From Mytilus trossulus (taxonomy: Eukaryota; Mollusca; Bivalvia; Mytilida; Mytilidae), in NCBI RefSeq assembly GCF_036588685.1, contig NC_086386.1, forward strand, positions 31,053,883 through 31,117,882: a stretch of 64,000 nt of DNA, in the 5' to 3' direction. This document shows, one piece after another, positions 12,865 to 26,300 of the stretch. The position numbers and the translations under genes were made by a program. The notes under the pieces are model-generated. The model was not told where the DNA came from, did not search any database, and was given only the letters and a program-made list of their open reading frames with translations. Numbering within the stretch: the stretch's first letter is position 1; each line of letters starts with the position of its first letter.

Positions 12865-14391
12865 GTTTCTCTAATGATTAAAAAGACATTTTCTTTTTTT
12901 GTTAACCGAAAATCCCCTTCGAGTGCCTTTCACATTGCACGAAGTTGTCAATTTCATTAACACCTGTTATCATATTTTGATTCATTCAGTTAGCTAAAGA
13001 GGTCATGACCCTTAAAATCGTCCAATGATCTTTTGAGATCACCAGCAACCACACGTTGATTAAATTTTTTTATACAATGGGTTCGGAAAGGGATAAATAT
13101 CCATAGAGTTAGAGAAAAAAGATTATCAATCCATTTAAAATCTGATAAAATATTATGACATCATTACACATTTTTAAAATGCAAGTAAAATTACAACTTT
13201 TGAGTTGTTTAAAAATATACAAAAAAAGCTTACATTTTACATATGGCACAAAATTAGTTTCAGTTCCCCTGGAACATGGTAGATAATTCAATAAACAAAA
13301 CAATAACATAACTAAAAAAATATAACATTAAACATTTGCACCAAAAAGCCATTAAAATATTATTATAAAAAGTAATATATTTATCCCATGTTAAATCAAG
13401 GATAATTAAATCCAAAATTTTAGTCCTGCAATTGTTTTTACTTTTAACTTCTTAGTTCTTGGTTTAATAAAAACAATATATTTTTTTTTTTAACTCCAGT
13501 CTTATAATAATTAAGATTGTGGAATAATCTTCATAAAAATAAATCAACTTCATAATCATACATACACAATTTATGTCTGACATTGCCTTTTATAAACACA
13601 AAGCCTCTTTGTAAAACACATGTAACATTTTCCACTTTATATGTAACAAGTGTAGGATGGTTTTCTTGCATAAGTTATAAAAACAGCAGTACTGATTTAA
13701 CAGAATTTTTTACAAACATCCTACTCAAGAACTAGAAAAAATAGTTTATCTGTTTTACATGATTATTTCAATAATTTCTTACCAGTGATTTAAACATGCC
13801 AATTTAAATTTAAAATACACTATTATCCCTATTTGTCTATAAATTTTGAAGACAAAATAATGCAAAAATGATGTAAATAGTTCAAAATTTTTCAGATTTC
13901 GAAATAGCTTTAAGGTCTATAGTCTTCATAGTAAAACATTAACAAACGGTGTAAGATTGAAACACCTGGTTTCATATTGCACAAATAAAGATAATGAGGT
14001 TGGTTCTGCCACTTCAAAATGTAATTGTAAATTTTCTATAGGGAACACTGGAAGAACTGAAAAGATTTTGTTGAATCTAACCTTTCATTTCATTTTTAAA
14101 TTTAAATATTGTTTCGGACAAAAAAAATGACCAAAAAACTTTATAAAATACTGCTACTTTGACATCTTATAAAACACAAAACTGATAGGGATTTCAATTT
14201 TGCACATAAATTCAATAGCTAACATAAATATATATATATAGAATAAATGTTGTGTAAATAGTTAGAACCTATACTAAGTAGAATTAAATATCACCACTAA
14301 GTGCTTAGTCTATCAAATATAACCATTATTTGTGTAGTCAATCAAATATCACCACTTATTAATATATAACCCCAGAATAATAATATTTTGC
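12865..14391. other. 3' flank of the ACSF2-like gene, no gene seen
   Basis: AT-rich sequence downstream of the acyl-CoA synthetase stop codon. It probably includes the 3' UTR, whose end I cannot place. No coding frame is convincing. Confidence 0.4.
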
Positions 14392-17300
14392 TTAGTCAGT
14401 TAAATTGAGATCTCTCATTGCTTCTTCTTTCAGTTTAAACTTCTGCACTTTTCCTGTAGCTGTCAGAGGAAATTCCTCGACAAATTTCACATACTTAGGT
14501 ACTTTAAATCTGGCCATCTGAAATACATATAATAAACATTACTATGACATTCAATTTTTTTTAACCAATAGAGAAATCATGTTAAAAATTGCAAACTTGT
14601 ACTTCTGTGACTATTCCTAAAATTTCACCACTTCCTAAAGTGTTTTGTTATTCTATCTGATAGGGTGGATTGAAAATCAGATAGTTTATAAGGCAAGGTC
14701 TGTAAAAGCTTTATCAAATTATAAATGCATTTTTAAACATCTAAAGGCAAACATTTCTTTTGTTCTAGCTTCTAAATGTTGACTGAAATTTTAAAATCCT
14801 TTACAATTGTTCAATGAAACAGACACTATATATTGAATATAGAATATACCCTGGTTTTGCAGTAATCTTTAATATTTTCCTCGGTACATGTGTATCCTTC
14901 TTTAAACTCTATAAAAGCATATATTTCTTCTCCTAATCTCTCCACAGGAACACCAACAACCTACAACAGACAATGTTCTATTACATATAGAATAACTAAT
15001 AGAAGAATTCAAATAGAGAAAAATATTCAGGGTAACCAAACAACATATTTATTTAAAAATCCTTTTTTACGCATTTACAATTTGTTTTGAGCCGACGTAA
15101 TCAATGGTTTGACAAAGTCTATAGTTGATTGACGTCAGACAAGTGAAAATACCACATTTATTTCAGATGTGAAATAATTGGTTTTTATTTCACTGGGAAA
15201 TCAATTTATTCATTGTAACCCATATAATAAATACTTATATCAGTTTTAGAAGTAGTTTATCCTAATGACGAAGTGGGTTCCAAGTCTTTGTTGACTGGTA
15301 ACTTCTAGCATTTAGTTGTGGATCAATATTGTAGGTTTTGCTGTCTTATTGATGTTAATATAAATAAGAAGATGTGGTATGAGTGCCATTTAGACAAATC
15401 TCCATCCAAGTCACAATGTATATAAAGTAAACAATTATAGGTCAAAGCACTCATTTGAGTAAATTATCTAAGTTAAAGACCGTGATAACTTTGCACAAGA
15501 TTTTCAATCCACAACAAAAATTGGAACTTGATCTGTAATTTGTCACAAACTAAACAGTACCACAAAAATCAAAATCAATATCTTCAAGCACAAAGAAAAA
15601 AAGTGTTGAAAATTGATTTGCTGAACTGACGTATGGATAGAGTGCAAACCTAAACTCAAGTCAGTAGGGGACTAATAAAAGGATACAAATTGTTAACTAA
15701 CAACTTAAATTCAGCCATTTGAACACATGAGCTAGGGAGGCAAAGTGACAATAGAATAAACAATCAATTGTCATTTACATAAATTTAAATTAGTTTAAAA
15801 GATCTTAACTTATCATATGATCTATTTATAAAAGATGGATGTAACTAGTTAAATAATTAACTGAGTTTTTTTTAAATGATTTTACCTGGACATCTTTAAC
15901 ACAAGGGTGATGATATATAACCTGTTCTATTTCAAAGGCATACACATTTTCACCACCTCTAATGATCATATCTGTTATCCTCCCTACAACAGAGCAGTAG
16001 CCATCCTCATCCATGGTGGCAATATCTCTGTAATATAAAACACATATATATATATATGTCATAGAACTTTTAAATTCAATTTGAATGGCATACTGAAAAT
16101 TCTCTGGGAACAAAATATAAGCCTTTTTTTAAATATATTCCTCCTTTATGTCTGAATAGTAGGATGGAAATAAATTATTACTAAACATGTCAATAGATTG
16201 ACCCTAATTTCATAGCCTAACCAAATTTAAAGTTTGAAATGTAGGTCATTGCTACTCAAATGCTGCATAAAAGGATTGTCCTAAAATTGAGATCTAAATT
16301 GGTAAATAATTGATATGCCAGTACTGTGGATTCATTTATAATAATTAATTGAATACTTATTTTTGTGGATTATGTAAATGCAAACAAAAATAATATCAAT
16401 GAATTTCATTTTATAAAAGATTTGTTTGTAGAATGTGTCAAAATATGAAATAAAATATCCGTGAAAATTTAATTTTTCATCAATCCATGAAAAAATGGTA
16501 CTGGATCAACAATATTACAAAATGATTTAGAGTAAATGTACTGAAAAAACGTATTACATGTATTAACTAAGTTCATTCTATCCTGAGAAGTATGTAATGA
16601 GTATTGTCCATTTTTAAAGCCTCACTGTGACTTTGATACAAAAAGCCTCAAAAAAAGACATATTTTTTCTGGTGCAATATTAAATTAATATTAAACAACT
16701 CTGTCTTAAAATGCTGTTCATATATGTAATAAATCGACATAAGGTTATCATTAGAAAGAAACTTTAAATAAACTTGATGTGTATAGATGATTAGAAAGGT
16801 GATCTTACAATAAATAAATCCCTTTTAATACCTGCATTTTTGTTTTGGTTAAACATAAAAAAAATGCAGTTCAAAGACAGAGGATCAAATAAAAGCATGC
16901 ACTAGAATTCTTTATACACATATTTTACTTACCCTGTATGGTACCATCTGTCTAACTTGATAACATCAGCTGTTCTAGCCGGATTATTCCAGTATCCTAA
17001 CATTGTTGTGTATCCACGTGTACATAGCTCTCCAGGAGTACCACATGGTACAACATTACCATACTCATCTATAACTTTGGCCTGAAACAATAAAATATTA
17101 CCAGAATAATTATGAAGCTACAAAAGCAACTAAAACAATCAATTTGCTCTCCAACATATTTGATTTTGACTAAATGCTTAAAGAATAAAAAGGCCTTTGT
17201 TTTGCTCTTTTATAATGTTTCACATTCAGTCATGATGGAAAGGGGGGGGGGGGTTAGAGGTGTTCAGATCTTGAAATCCCAGGCTTAAAAACATGAAATC

Positions 17301-20300
17301 CTGAGGTTCGAAATCAAAGAATTTCTGGATCCCAAAAAATCAATCCCAAAATCCCAATCTTATAAACACACAATCCTGACGTCCCAAAAAAGTTCCTGCC
17401 GCCCCTCATAATTGGCAAATTTCTATTGCTAATTTTTGAAGACAGTATAGAACCTATAGTTGCTTACATCCTCTGATGGATATTTGTATTATTCACATTT
17501 ATACCAAATCTTCCTATTATTATATTAAATATTGAGACAATTTTTAATTTTGTCATTTCCGTACAAATATCTAGATAACCAAGGTAAATAATGTACATTG
17601 GCATATGATTTATATTATAATGGTAAATCAATAGCTAATATTATATGATGTCATTTTCAGTCTACCAGATTTTGTTTACTAAATTTGATATTATCATGAA
17701 AATTCCCGACAAATGAGAATGATTAAGCTAGATATACTATATGCATTTAAATGCTGAAGATCCTCTTTAACTGCTTTGTAATCAGAACATGTGACTGATT
17801 CATTAAATTTTTGTTCTGTTACATTTATTTTCATTCAAATTTCAAGATTAGATCAACTCAAAGGCTGTTTTGTTACTTATATTCCATACTAGTTTATAAT
17901 ACTCATGTCATCAATATGGTCAAAAATGTTTACCTCTACATGTGGGTGTGGTTTACCTATGGTTCCTACTTTTTTCTCTATGTTGTCATCTCTGAAGTTC
18001 TGGAATGTGACAGGGCTGTTCTCAGTTGTTCCATAGCAAACCTGTATAATATGCAATATCAAATTAAACACTTAATTTTTTACTATTTATTTTCAGCTTT
18101 TATTTGAAAGTAATGTTATTTTGGTCATATACAAGATTTTAACTTAAATGGTAATTCATGAAGTGCTTCATTCTATGCATGTAATTTAACCTCATGAAAA
18201 TTGTATGCATTGAAATTGGCAGAAATACAGTAAACTACAGTGCAATCATTTACTTACAGTAACACCTGGCATTTCCATATTTCCTATCACCTCCTTCATA
18301 GTCTCAATAGGACAGGGAGCGCCTGCCATGATACCAGTATACAGTGATGATAACTTATACTTGTGTAAATCTGGATGGTTCACAATATCTATAAACATGG
18401 TTGGTACTCCATACACAGATGTACATCTAAAATGAATGTCAAAATCTTATATTCCTTAAATAAATTGGGAATTTTAAACTAAACTTAACACCTTGTCTTG
18501 GGCCATGTTGATATACCGTATAGGCGGTTATATATCGCAATTTTCATTGAATAACTTTTTACATAATATTTTGGCGGCTATTTTTTTGGCAGATTCAAAA
18601 CTTTTATCAACACCTTCACATGTGCCATTTTAAATTGACAGAATTTATTTTCATGATTTTGTTCTGTCTGTGAAAAATAGACAAAAATTTGTGCCCCGTA
18701 AAAATAACCTGCTATAAGCTAATTCTGTGATTTCTTTCATTATGGTAACCTTATTATAGGGCTTTACTTTCCTAGCATACTTTTCAATTTAAGTAAAATA
18801 AATTGAGAATGTATCCATTGGATACAGATTATGCCCCCACTTGCATATATAGTTCTAAACAAGAATGTGTCCATAGTACATTGATGCCCCACTCGCACTA
18901 TAACTTTCTCTGTTCAGTGGACCGTGAAATTGGGGTAAAAACTTTAATTTGGAATTTAAATTAGAAAGATCATATCGTGAGGAACATGTGTTCTAAGTTT
19001 CAAGTTGATTGGACTTCAACTTCTTTAAAAACTACCTCGACCAAAAACTTTAACCTGAAGCTAAAGGACACACCGACGAACGAACAGAGGCACAGACCAG
19101 AAAACATAATGCCCCTCTACTATTGTAGGTAGGGCATAATAACATAATGCCCCTCTACTATCTTAGGTAGGGCATAATAACAGAATGCCCCTCTACTATC
19201 GTAGGTAGGGCATAATAACATAATGCCCTTCTACTATCGTAGCTAGGGCATAATAACATAATGCCCCTCTACTATTGTAGGTAGGGCATAATAACATAAT
19301 GCCCCTCTACTATCATAGGTAGGGCATAATAACATAATGCCCTTCTACTATAGTAAGGTAGGGCATAAACAAATATTTTTGAATCCTATCACAATTAACT
19401 CTATGGTTTGAAACTTATATTGTGCATTACACAGTTAGTTAACAACTTAAAACTATCATAGAATGTTTAAATAGCATTTCATTTATGAAAATTCAATATT
19501 TTCTATCAATGTTGCTAAGGAAGAACTGATATAAAAGTTAAAGAGTATAGTATATTATTTCAATATATATTTGGTAAGAACTGAAAATTAAGTGAAAAAA
19601 CATTCAACTGCTTATATGATATAAAAACTAAAAAAGCAAAAATCTATACATTAGAATCTTTCAGACTGACAGGTACTATTGAGTTTAAACTCTGTATAAT
19701 TATCTAAAATGTTTAATCTACCTTTCTTTACTGATTGCTTCCAATGTATCTTTAGCATCAAATGCAGGTGAAGGGAATACACATGTAGCACCATGTGATG
19801 CCATCGTAAGGCTTCCTATAACCATGCCAAAACAATGGTATAAAGGTACTGGAATGCAGATTCGAGTTTCCTACAAATATTGTCATGAAAAGTATGTATT
19901 TGTGTCAAATTATTAAATTCAAATTCTCATTTCATAGGTTTGAAATACGCATGTGATTTTTTTGATTTTTTTTCAATGTATAAAATTTACATAATCAGTT
20001 CAAATTATTATAAATTGTGAACTTTAACCTTCAAAAACAAGAAAATAATATTAATACATAAAGATTTATAATTAAAAAACAATCCTCAAGTAAAAAATGA
20101 AATAACACAAATGTGTGCCATAAAATGCAAACACCATACTCCCTTATTCTTCATTGGGAATATGGAAGCTTTTTCTAATTGTGTATAAATATTCTCTTAA
20201 AAGATAAATCTAAATGTCTTAATGATACCAACCTTCTCATGATATCCTAATCTTCGACCAATGAAATAACTGTTGTTTAAAATATTATGATGAGAAAGAG

Positions 20301-23300
20301 TGGCTCCTTTAGGTGATCCTGTGGTTCCCTAAGATAAAAACAAAATTTAAAACATTAAAGTTTCTATAAATAGACCTAGTTGGAGGCAAACAGGTTTATA
20401 TGGTTCATTTAACAACTAAAACCTCATTATACTGCATTGACATTAAAATATTACAACCTATTCAAATATTTCTTGTTCAAAACCATTACCATGATCAAAA
20501 GGTAATGAGAAGATTTCTATATTAACAGAACTACTACTTCTGTGGTACTACATCAAAATGTTCCTGACTAGAATCTAAGTTGCATATACTGATACTGTAG
20601 ACGATAGCAATTTTTTTCTGTTTTGTTTTTGTTTTTTAAATTTTAAGAAAGATGATGAAGATCGAATAAAATTCACATGGAAATGGGGAATGTGTAAAAA
20701 AAAAAAACGCAGACTAAAACAATTGAAGGCCACCAATTGGGGGGCCACACATAAAAAGATCCTGCAACCCCTGAGGTGGCTTCAGCTCAATTTTCCACAA
20801 AATGTGAACTAGTTGAGCGACAATACCTTCATTCCTATATTCTTATATAAGATAATCTACATGTTTAAATTGAATTTCATCATAAAAAAGGTATAATGGC
20901 CAATAAAATAAAGCAGGAAAACCCTTGAAGCCATCAAAAAGGATGACAAACAACACAATGACGTAATTCAATCTTGAAATCCAACAAAAATAAAGGTCCA
21001 ATACAGGAGTCCCAAAAGAGTCCTAAAGGTGGGCTGCATACAGGTTTTCTTTTTTTCCAACAAACAGAAAATAACTCACAGATGTAAACTGTATATTGAT
21101 TGGGTCATCAAACTGTAGTCTTTTCTGAAGGTCCATTATTTCTGCTTTACGTTTACTGGTACCAGCTTCCAACACAGATGAGAATTTTAAAGTACCCCTG
21201 GGGTGAAAAAATACAAAAAAGTTTTAAATGTATAAAATACTGAACATAAACATTCAAAGTAACTATTCTAACAAAAGCATTCAGAAGTAGTTGGTTCATT
21301 GGATTGTGCCACTTTATGTATCTAATTAGTAAAAATAAAACATAATTAAACATTGAAATAGTTTACTCTTTTATTGTTTGGCACCTACTGTAGATTAATT
21401 TATTATGATTGATTGCAGTTTTCATGGATGGAGAAAAAGTTACAATTTTGTGGATATTTGATGGTTTTGATTAAGTCTGGGAACATGTGTACTTCATTTA
21501 AAATCTAAATTGATGGTTTCACCTTTACAAAACAAATCTGCCAAAAAATGGTATCTCAAGAATATAAATGTGTGAATCGATATTATCTATGTACATGATA
21601 GACGAAGCCATAGAGTGTTTATCTAAAATATAATGCTACATTCAACAATTAAATGCTAGAATAATGCTTTGTTAATTAGTTCTTGAAAATTAAACTAAAA
21701 GCTCATTGTAAAGCAGATGATCTGCATAAAGTACCATATATACTTTGAAAACTGTTTTACCTTGACTGCTTGTTTTCATGAATTATCTAACTGTTCAATG
21801 ACCATCAAAATAACTTTGCACATTCAAGTTCTGATTATAATTTTTTTGTATATGATCTTTTTAAAATGCTGACAATAACTGGTCTCAAAATCTAGTGCAT
21901 TCTGTGTTAAACTGCTCCAATTAGTTTAATAATCCCTAAAAAATGAAATTCAACCAATGCCTTGAGATTGTTTACTTTTTTGGGGGTTTGAACAATGATA
22001 TTACCAACAGTCCTGTAGATTTTGAAACAGCAAAATTAGGATTGGGTAAATAAATAAGAAAACTGCTTACTGATGTTTCTTCTCTCCTATCATTATAACA
22101 GTCTCTAAATCTGGTAACCTGAAATACCAACTAACATCTATCAACATCTATAACTATAATAGGCATGGTTTCGTTACTTATAAATCTGAGCAATATTTTA
22201 ATGATAAATTCCTGGAAAAGATATATAAAATCTTATGATCAATGCACTATATTTTGTGTATCTAAAAAGTAGTGATGAAAATTGGAAGATTTAGATATCA
22301 TGTCAGTACCAAAGGGTTTTGATTTCATACAATCTTTACCTAAAAAGTTCCACCTTTGTTGTAAATAAGAAAAAATCTACAACAAATTTAATATATAATT
22401 ATCAAAAAAAAAATATGGTGTAGAAACTGAGCATACTGAGTCTTTTTCAATATATAGCAGTAATTCATCTAGATTTAGCATTGTTTACAACGTCTTGTTT
22501 TATATATGCAAAACAGACAACATTTGGGCATCAGAAATAAAACAATATATAATGATATAGAAACATTCACGGATTGATGAGACAAGCTTGGGAATCTTGT
22601 TTGAGAGAAAGGCTGTAAAAGAACTAAGCTGTCTTTAATCTTTTTTTTCTGTTTTATTAAATAATTTTTATGATACATGTATCATGAATAAAAAGTATAT
22701 CTCTAAAAGATTTATATAATGTGCATAGTAACTAACAAGAGTGACATAAAAATATTAGAGACAGGTTATATATTTATAATGCACTGCAGCAATACATTAT
22801 TTATGTCTGGCATTCCTAGCAACAGTTGTTTAGCAAATTAAGTCATGTGCACTATATATTATAGTTGTTATTTTTTGGTATAGATTTTCATTACAATTTT
22901 AGATAAGAGATGTAGATAATAATTCATTTGTTCATAATTGTTGGTAGAACACATACATTCATTCTTTATGCATTTACTATGCTACATATTTATAAGTAAT
23001 ATTTTGGGTTAGATCATTTTGTATCTTGAATATTTGAGTATATATTATTAATAAACTGATTGACATGAGCATGTATGGAATCTTAAGAATTTTTAGCTCT
23101 CTGCACTATATTAGTATATAAAAGTAGATCTGAACTTAGGAAATGGAATTACATATAGATGTCAAGCCAGTAACCACTGGTAACTCTATGGTTTTCATTG
23201 CACATAACCTGAGTATATATTATTTGATAGTCTAAAAAATTTCTAGTACCGGTATGTTTTTTGGTTGAATGGAATACGAAATATACCTGTGACTTTTGAC

Positions 23301-26300
23301 AAAACCATCTTCACACCTGGCTAATTCTGGTATTAAATGGAACAGAATGTCATAATAGTCATGACCTTTGAACTCTTCTGCAGCTATTATTGCTTTACAG
23401 CCAGTCTATACAAAATAAAATTTACTATATAATTGTTATTAGGTTTCTAGCCTCAATATTTTCTTTCACAATTTTGTCAATTAATAAAACTCCTAAAAAA
23501 TTGCCTTTAAAAATATTACTTTGATATGGCACTAAACAGATGCATATTTTCGGTTATAAAATACATAGTTTTTTTGGCATTCAATTTAAGGTAGCATTAT
23601 CCTTATCAATTACATCGTAGAGCATAAACAAAATAAGAAAAATAATTTCATTTCATTAGTGATTAATTCATGCAAAAATGACTCCAAACTTGTAAAATAA
23701 GTTGATCAATAGAGCTAGAAAATATTTTTCACTATAACGTTTTAATGCATACCAAAAGACATAAACTTAAGTTAGAACTGTATGCCATTTCACTTGTTAA
23801 AATGTAACTAGATATCATTGAGATGGAAGCCATCTCTGTGGGCCCCGCTGTCAATAACGTGGGGTAAATAAGTTGTATGGATAATCTGATATGAAGCATT
23901 ATTTGAAGTTATTACATAGTCTCATGTGTGATTTCAATCTAAGATTTTAAGTTAAAACAGATAAATATTCTCATCTTACTTTCATAGTATAATAGTGATA
24001 TGACTGCATGATGTGAACTAATTGTTGACTACTCTAAGGTGACTTCTGGATATATGGATTGATGTTTGAACAATATGTTTAAAGGTGCTGCCCAATTGAT
24101 ATTTGTCACATATTTTTAGAATTATGCCTTCAATATATTATGACCCACCAAGTATAAAGTATGAAATATTAACGGTTTTCGAGAGGTAGAGCGGACACAA
24201 TTTGTTAAGAACAACGAATGGATAGACAGACCGACAGACTGACCTAAGACCTAGGATGCATACATTATGACACATTCTCTGGTGTTGGTTTATATATATG
24301 TTAAGTTGGAAATGTTTGTCAGGTATAAAGTATGAAATAATAACAGCTGTCCTCTCAAAATATAGTGTGGATCAAATTTGTTAGCGATGACAGACCAACA
24401 GACAGACAGACCTTTGACCTAGGAAGTGGTACATACATCATGACACGCCCTCTGGTGGTGGTTAAAATGGATGTCAAGTATAAACTTTGAAATCATAATG
24501 GTTATCTAGATATGGAGTGGACATGATCTTCACCACAGGACACGGGGTTGTCAACTCTAAACCAAAGTTTTTGACCTTGACCTTTGACCTAGGAAGTTGT
24601 ACATACATCATGACACACCCTGTGGTGTTGGTTAAAATGGATGTCAAGTATAATATTTGAAATCATAATGGTTCTCAAGATATAGAGCAGACACAATCTT
24701 CACCACAGGTCACAGGATTGTCAACTGAAACCAAAGTTTTTTTGACGTTGAACTTTGACCTAGGAAGTTGAACATACATCATGACATGCCCTCTGGTGGT
24801 GGTTAAAATGGATGTCAAGTATAAACTTTGAAATCATAAGGGTTATCTAGATATGGAGCGGACACAATCCCACAGGACACGGGGTTGTCAACTCTAAACC
24901 TAAGTTTTTTTGACGTTGACCTTTGACCTAGGAAGTTGTACATACATCATGACACGCCCTCTGGTGGTTGTTAAAATGGATGTCAAGTATAAACTTTGAA
25001 ATCATAACGATTATCTAGATATGGAGCGGACACAATCCCACAGGACACGGGGTTGTCAACTCTAAACCAAAGTTTTTGACCTTGACCTTTGACCTAGGAA
25101 GTTGTACATACATCATGACACGCCCTCTGGTGGTTGTTAAAATGGATGTCAAGTATAAACTTTGAAATCATAATGGTTATCTAGATATGGAGCGGACACG
25201 ATCTACACCACAGGACACAGGGTTGTCAACTAAAACCAAAGTTTTTGACCTTGACCTTTGACCTAGAAAGGTGTACATACAACATGACACACCCTCTGGT
25301 GTTGGTTGATAATCATGTTAAGTATTAAGTATGAAATCATAATGGTTCTCTAGATATGGAGCGGACACGAAAGTGTTACGGACGGACGGACAGACAGACG
25401 GTACGACAGACGGACGGACAGACTGATCACTATAGGGCGACCCGACTTTTAGTCGGGGCCCTAATTATAATTTGGTTGAACTAAATAGAATATCAATCTC
25501 AAAGATGAACATGGAATGCTTTCATTTGTATACTTTAAATCAGAATCCTGTATTTCTGTCCTCATTTATGAAGACGATATGAAATTGACCACTAGATGTT
25601 TACTCGCTGTAAACTAGGTATAGGTGTCAGTGGTGGATCAGGAAATGCATCCTTATCGAGCACATGACTATACTTTAGTTTTTAGTGTGGTTATGTGGCT
25701 AAATCTTTGTTTTGTTTAGGGGAATAGTTTGGTGGATTGCTATTATTTTTTTCTCTTTCTTTTACATTGTTTAGCCATTGTTGTATTTCTTCTTTCTATA
25801 CATAGCATTTATTTTAGTACTGTGAATTCATTTATTTTCATGGGTACTAATTTTCGTGGATTAAGGAAAACTTGTATGTTCATGGATATTTAATTTTGTG
25901 GTTTTGCCAAAGTCTGTATACAATCCTATAGAAAATTTATTATTCGTTGAACATTTGATTGTGTCCTTCACCTGCACCCATGAAAGCCATAGAAAATTGG
26001 TATCCAATGAAAAAGTAATGAATCCACTGACAATAATAAGAGTTTAAATATGATGCATTACTAATACTTTCATGATATCTAATAATAAAAAAAAATCAAT
26101 GTCATAATTGTTATAAGAACCAACAAAATTTGTATTTTCATATTTCGTATTAAACAGGTGATTTACAAAAATATTATCTGAGTAGAATTTGTGGCATTAC
26201 TATCATAACACAATTTTCACCATAATGCATTTAAAATTTCTGAAGAAACATTTTTTTATTTAAAAAATCTGAATCAGACTCATTAAATTATAATTCCATT

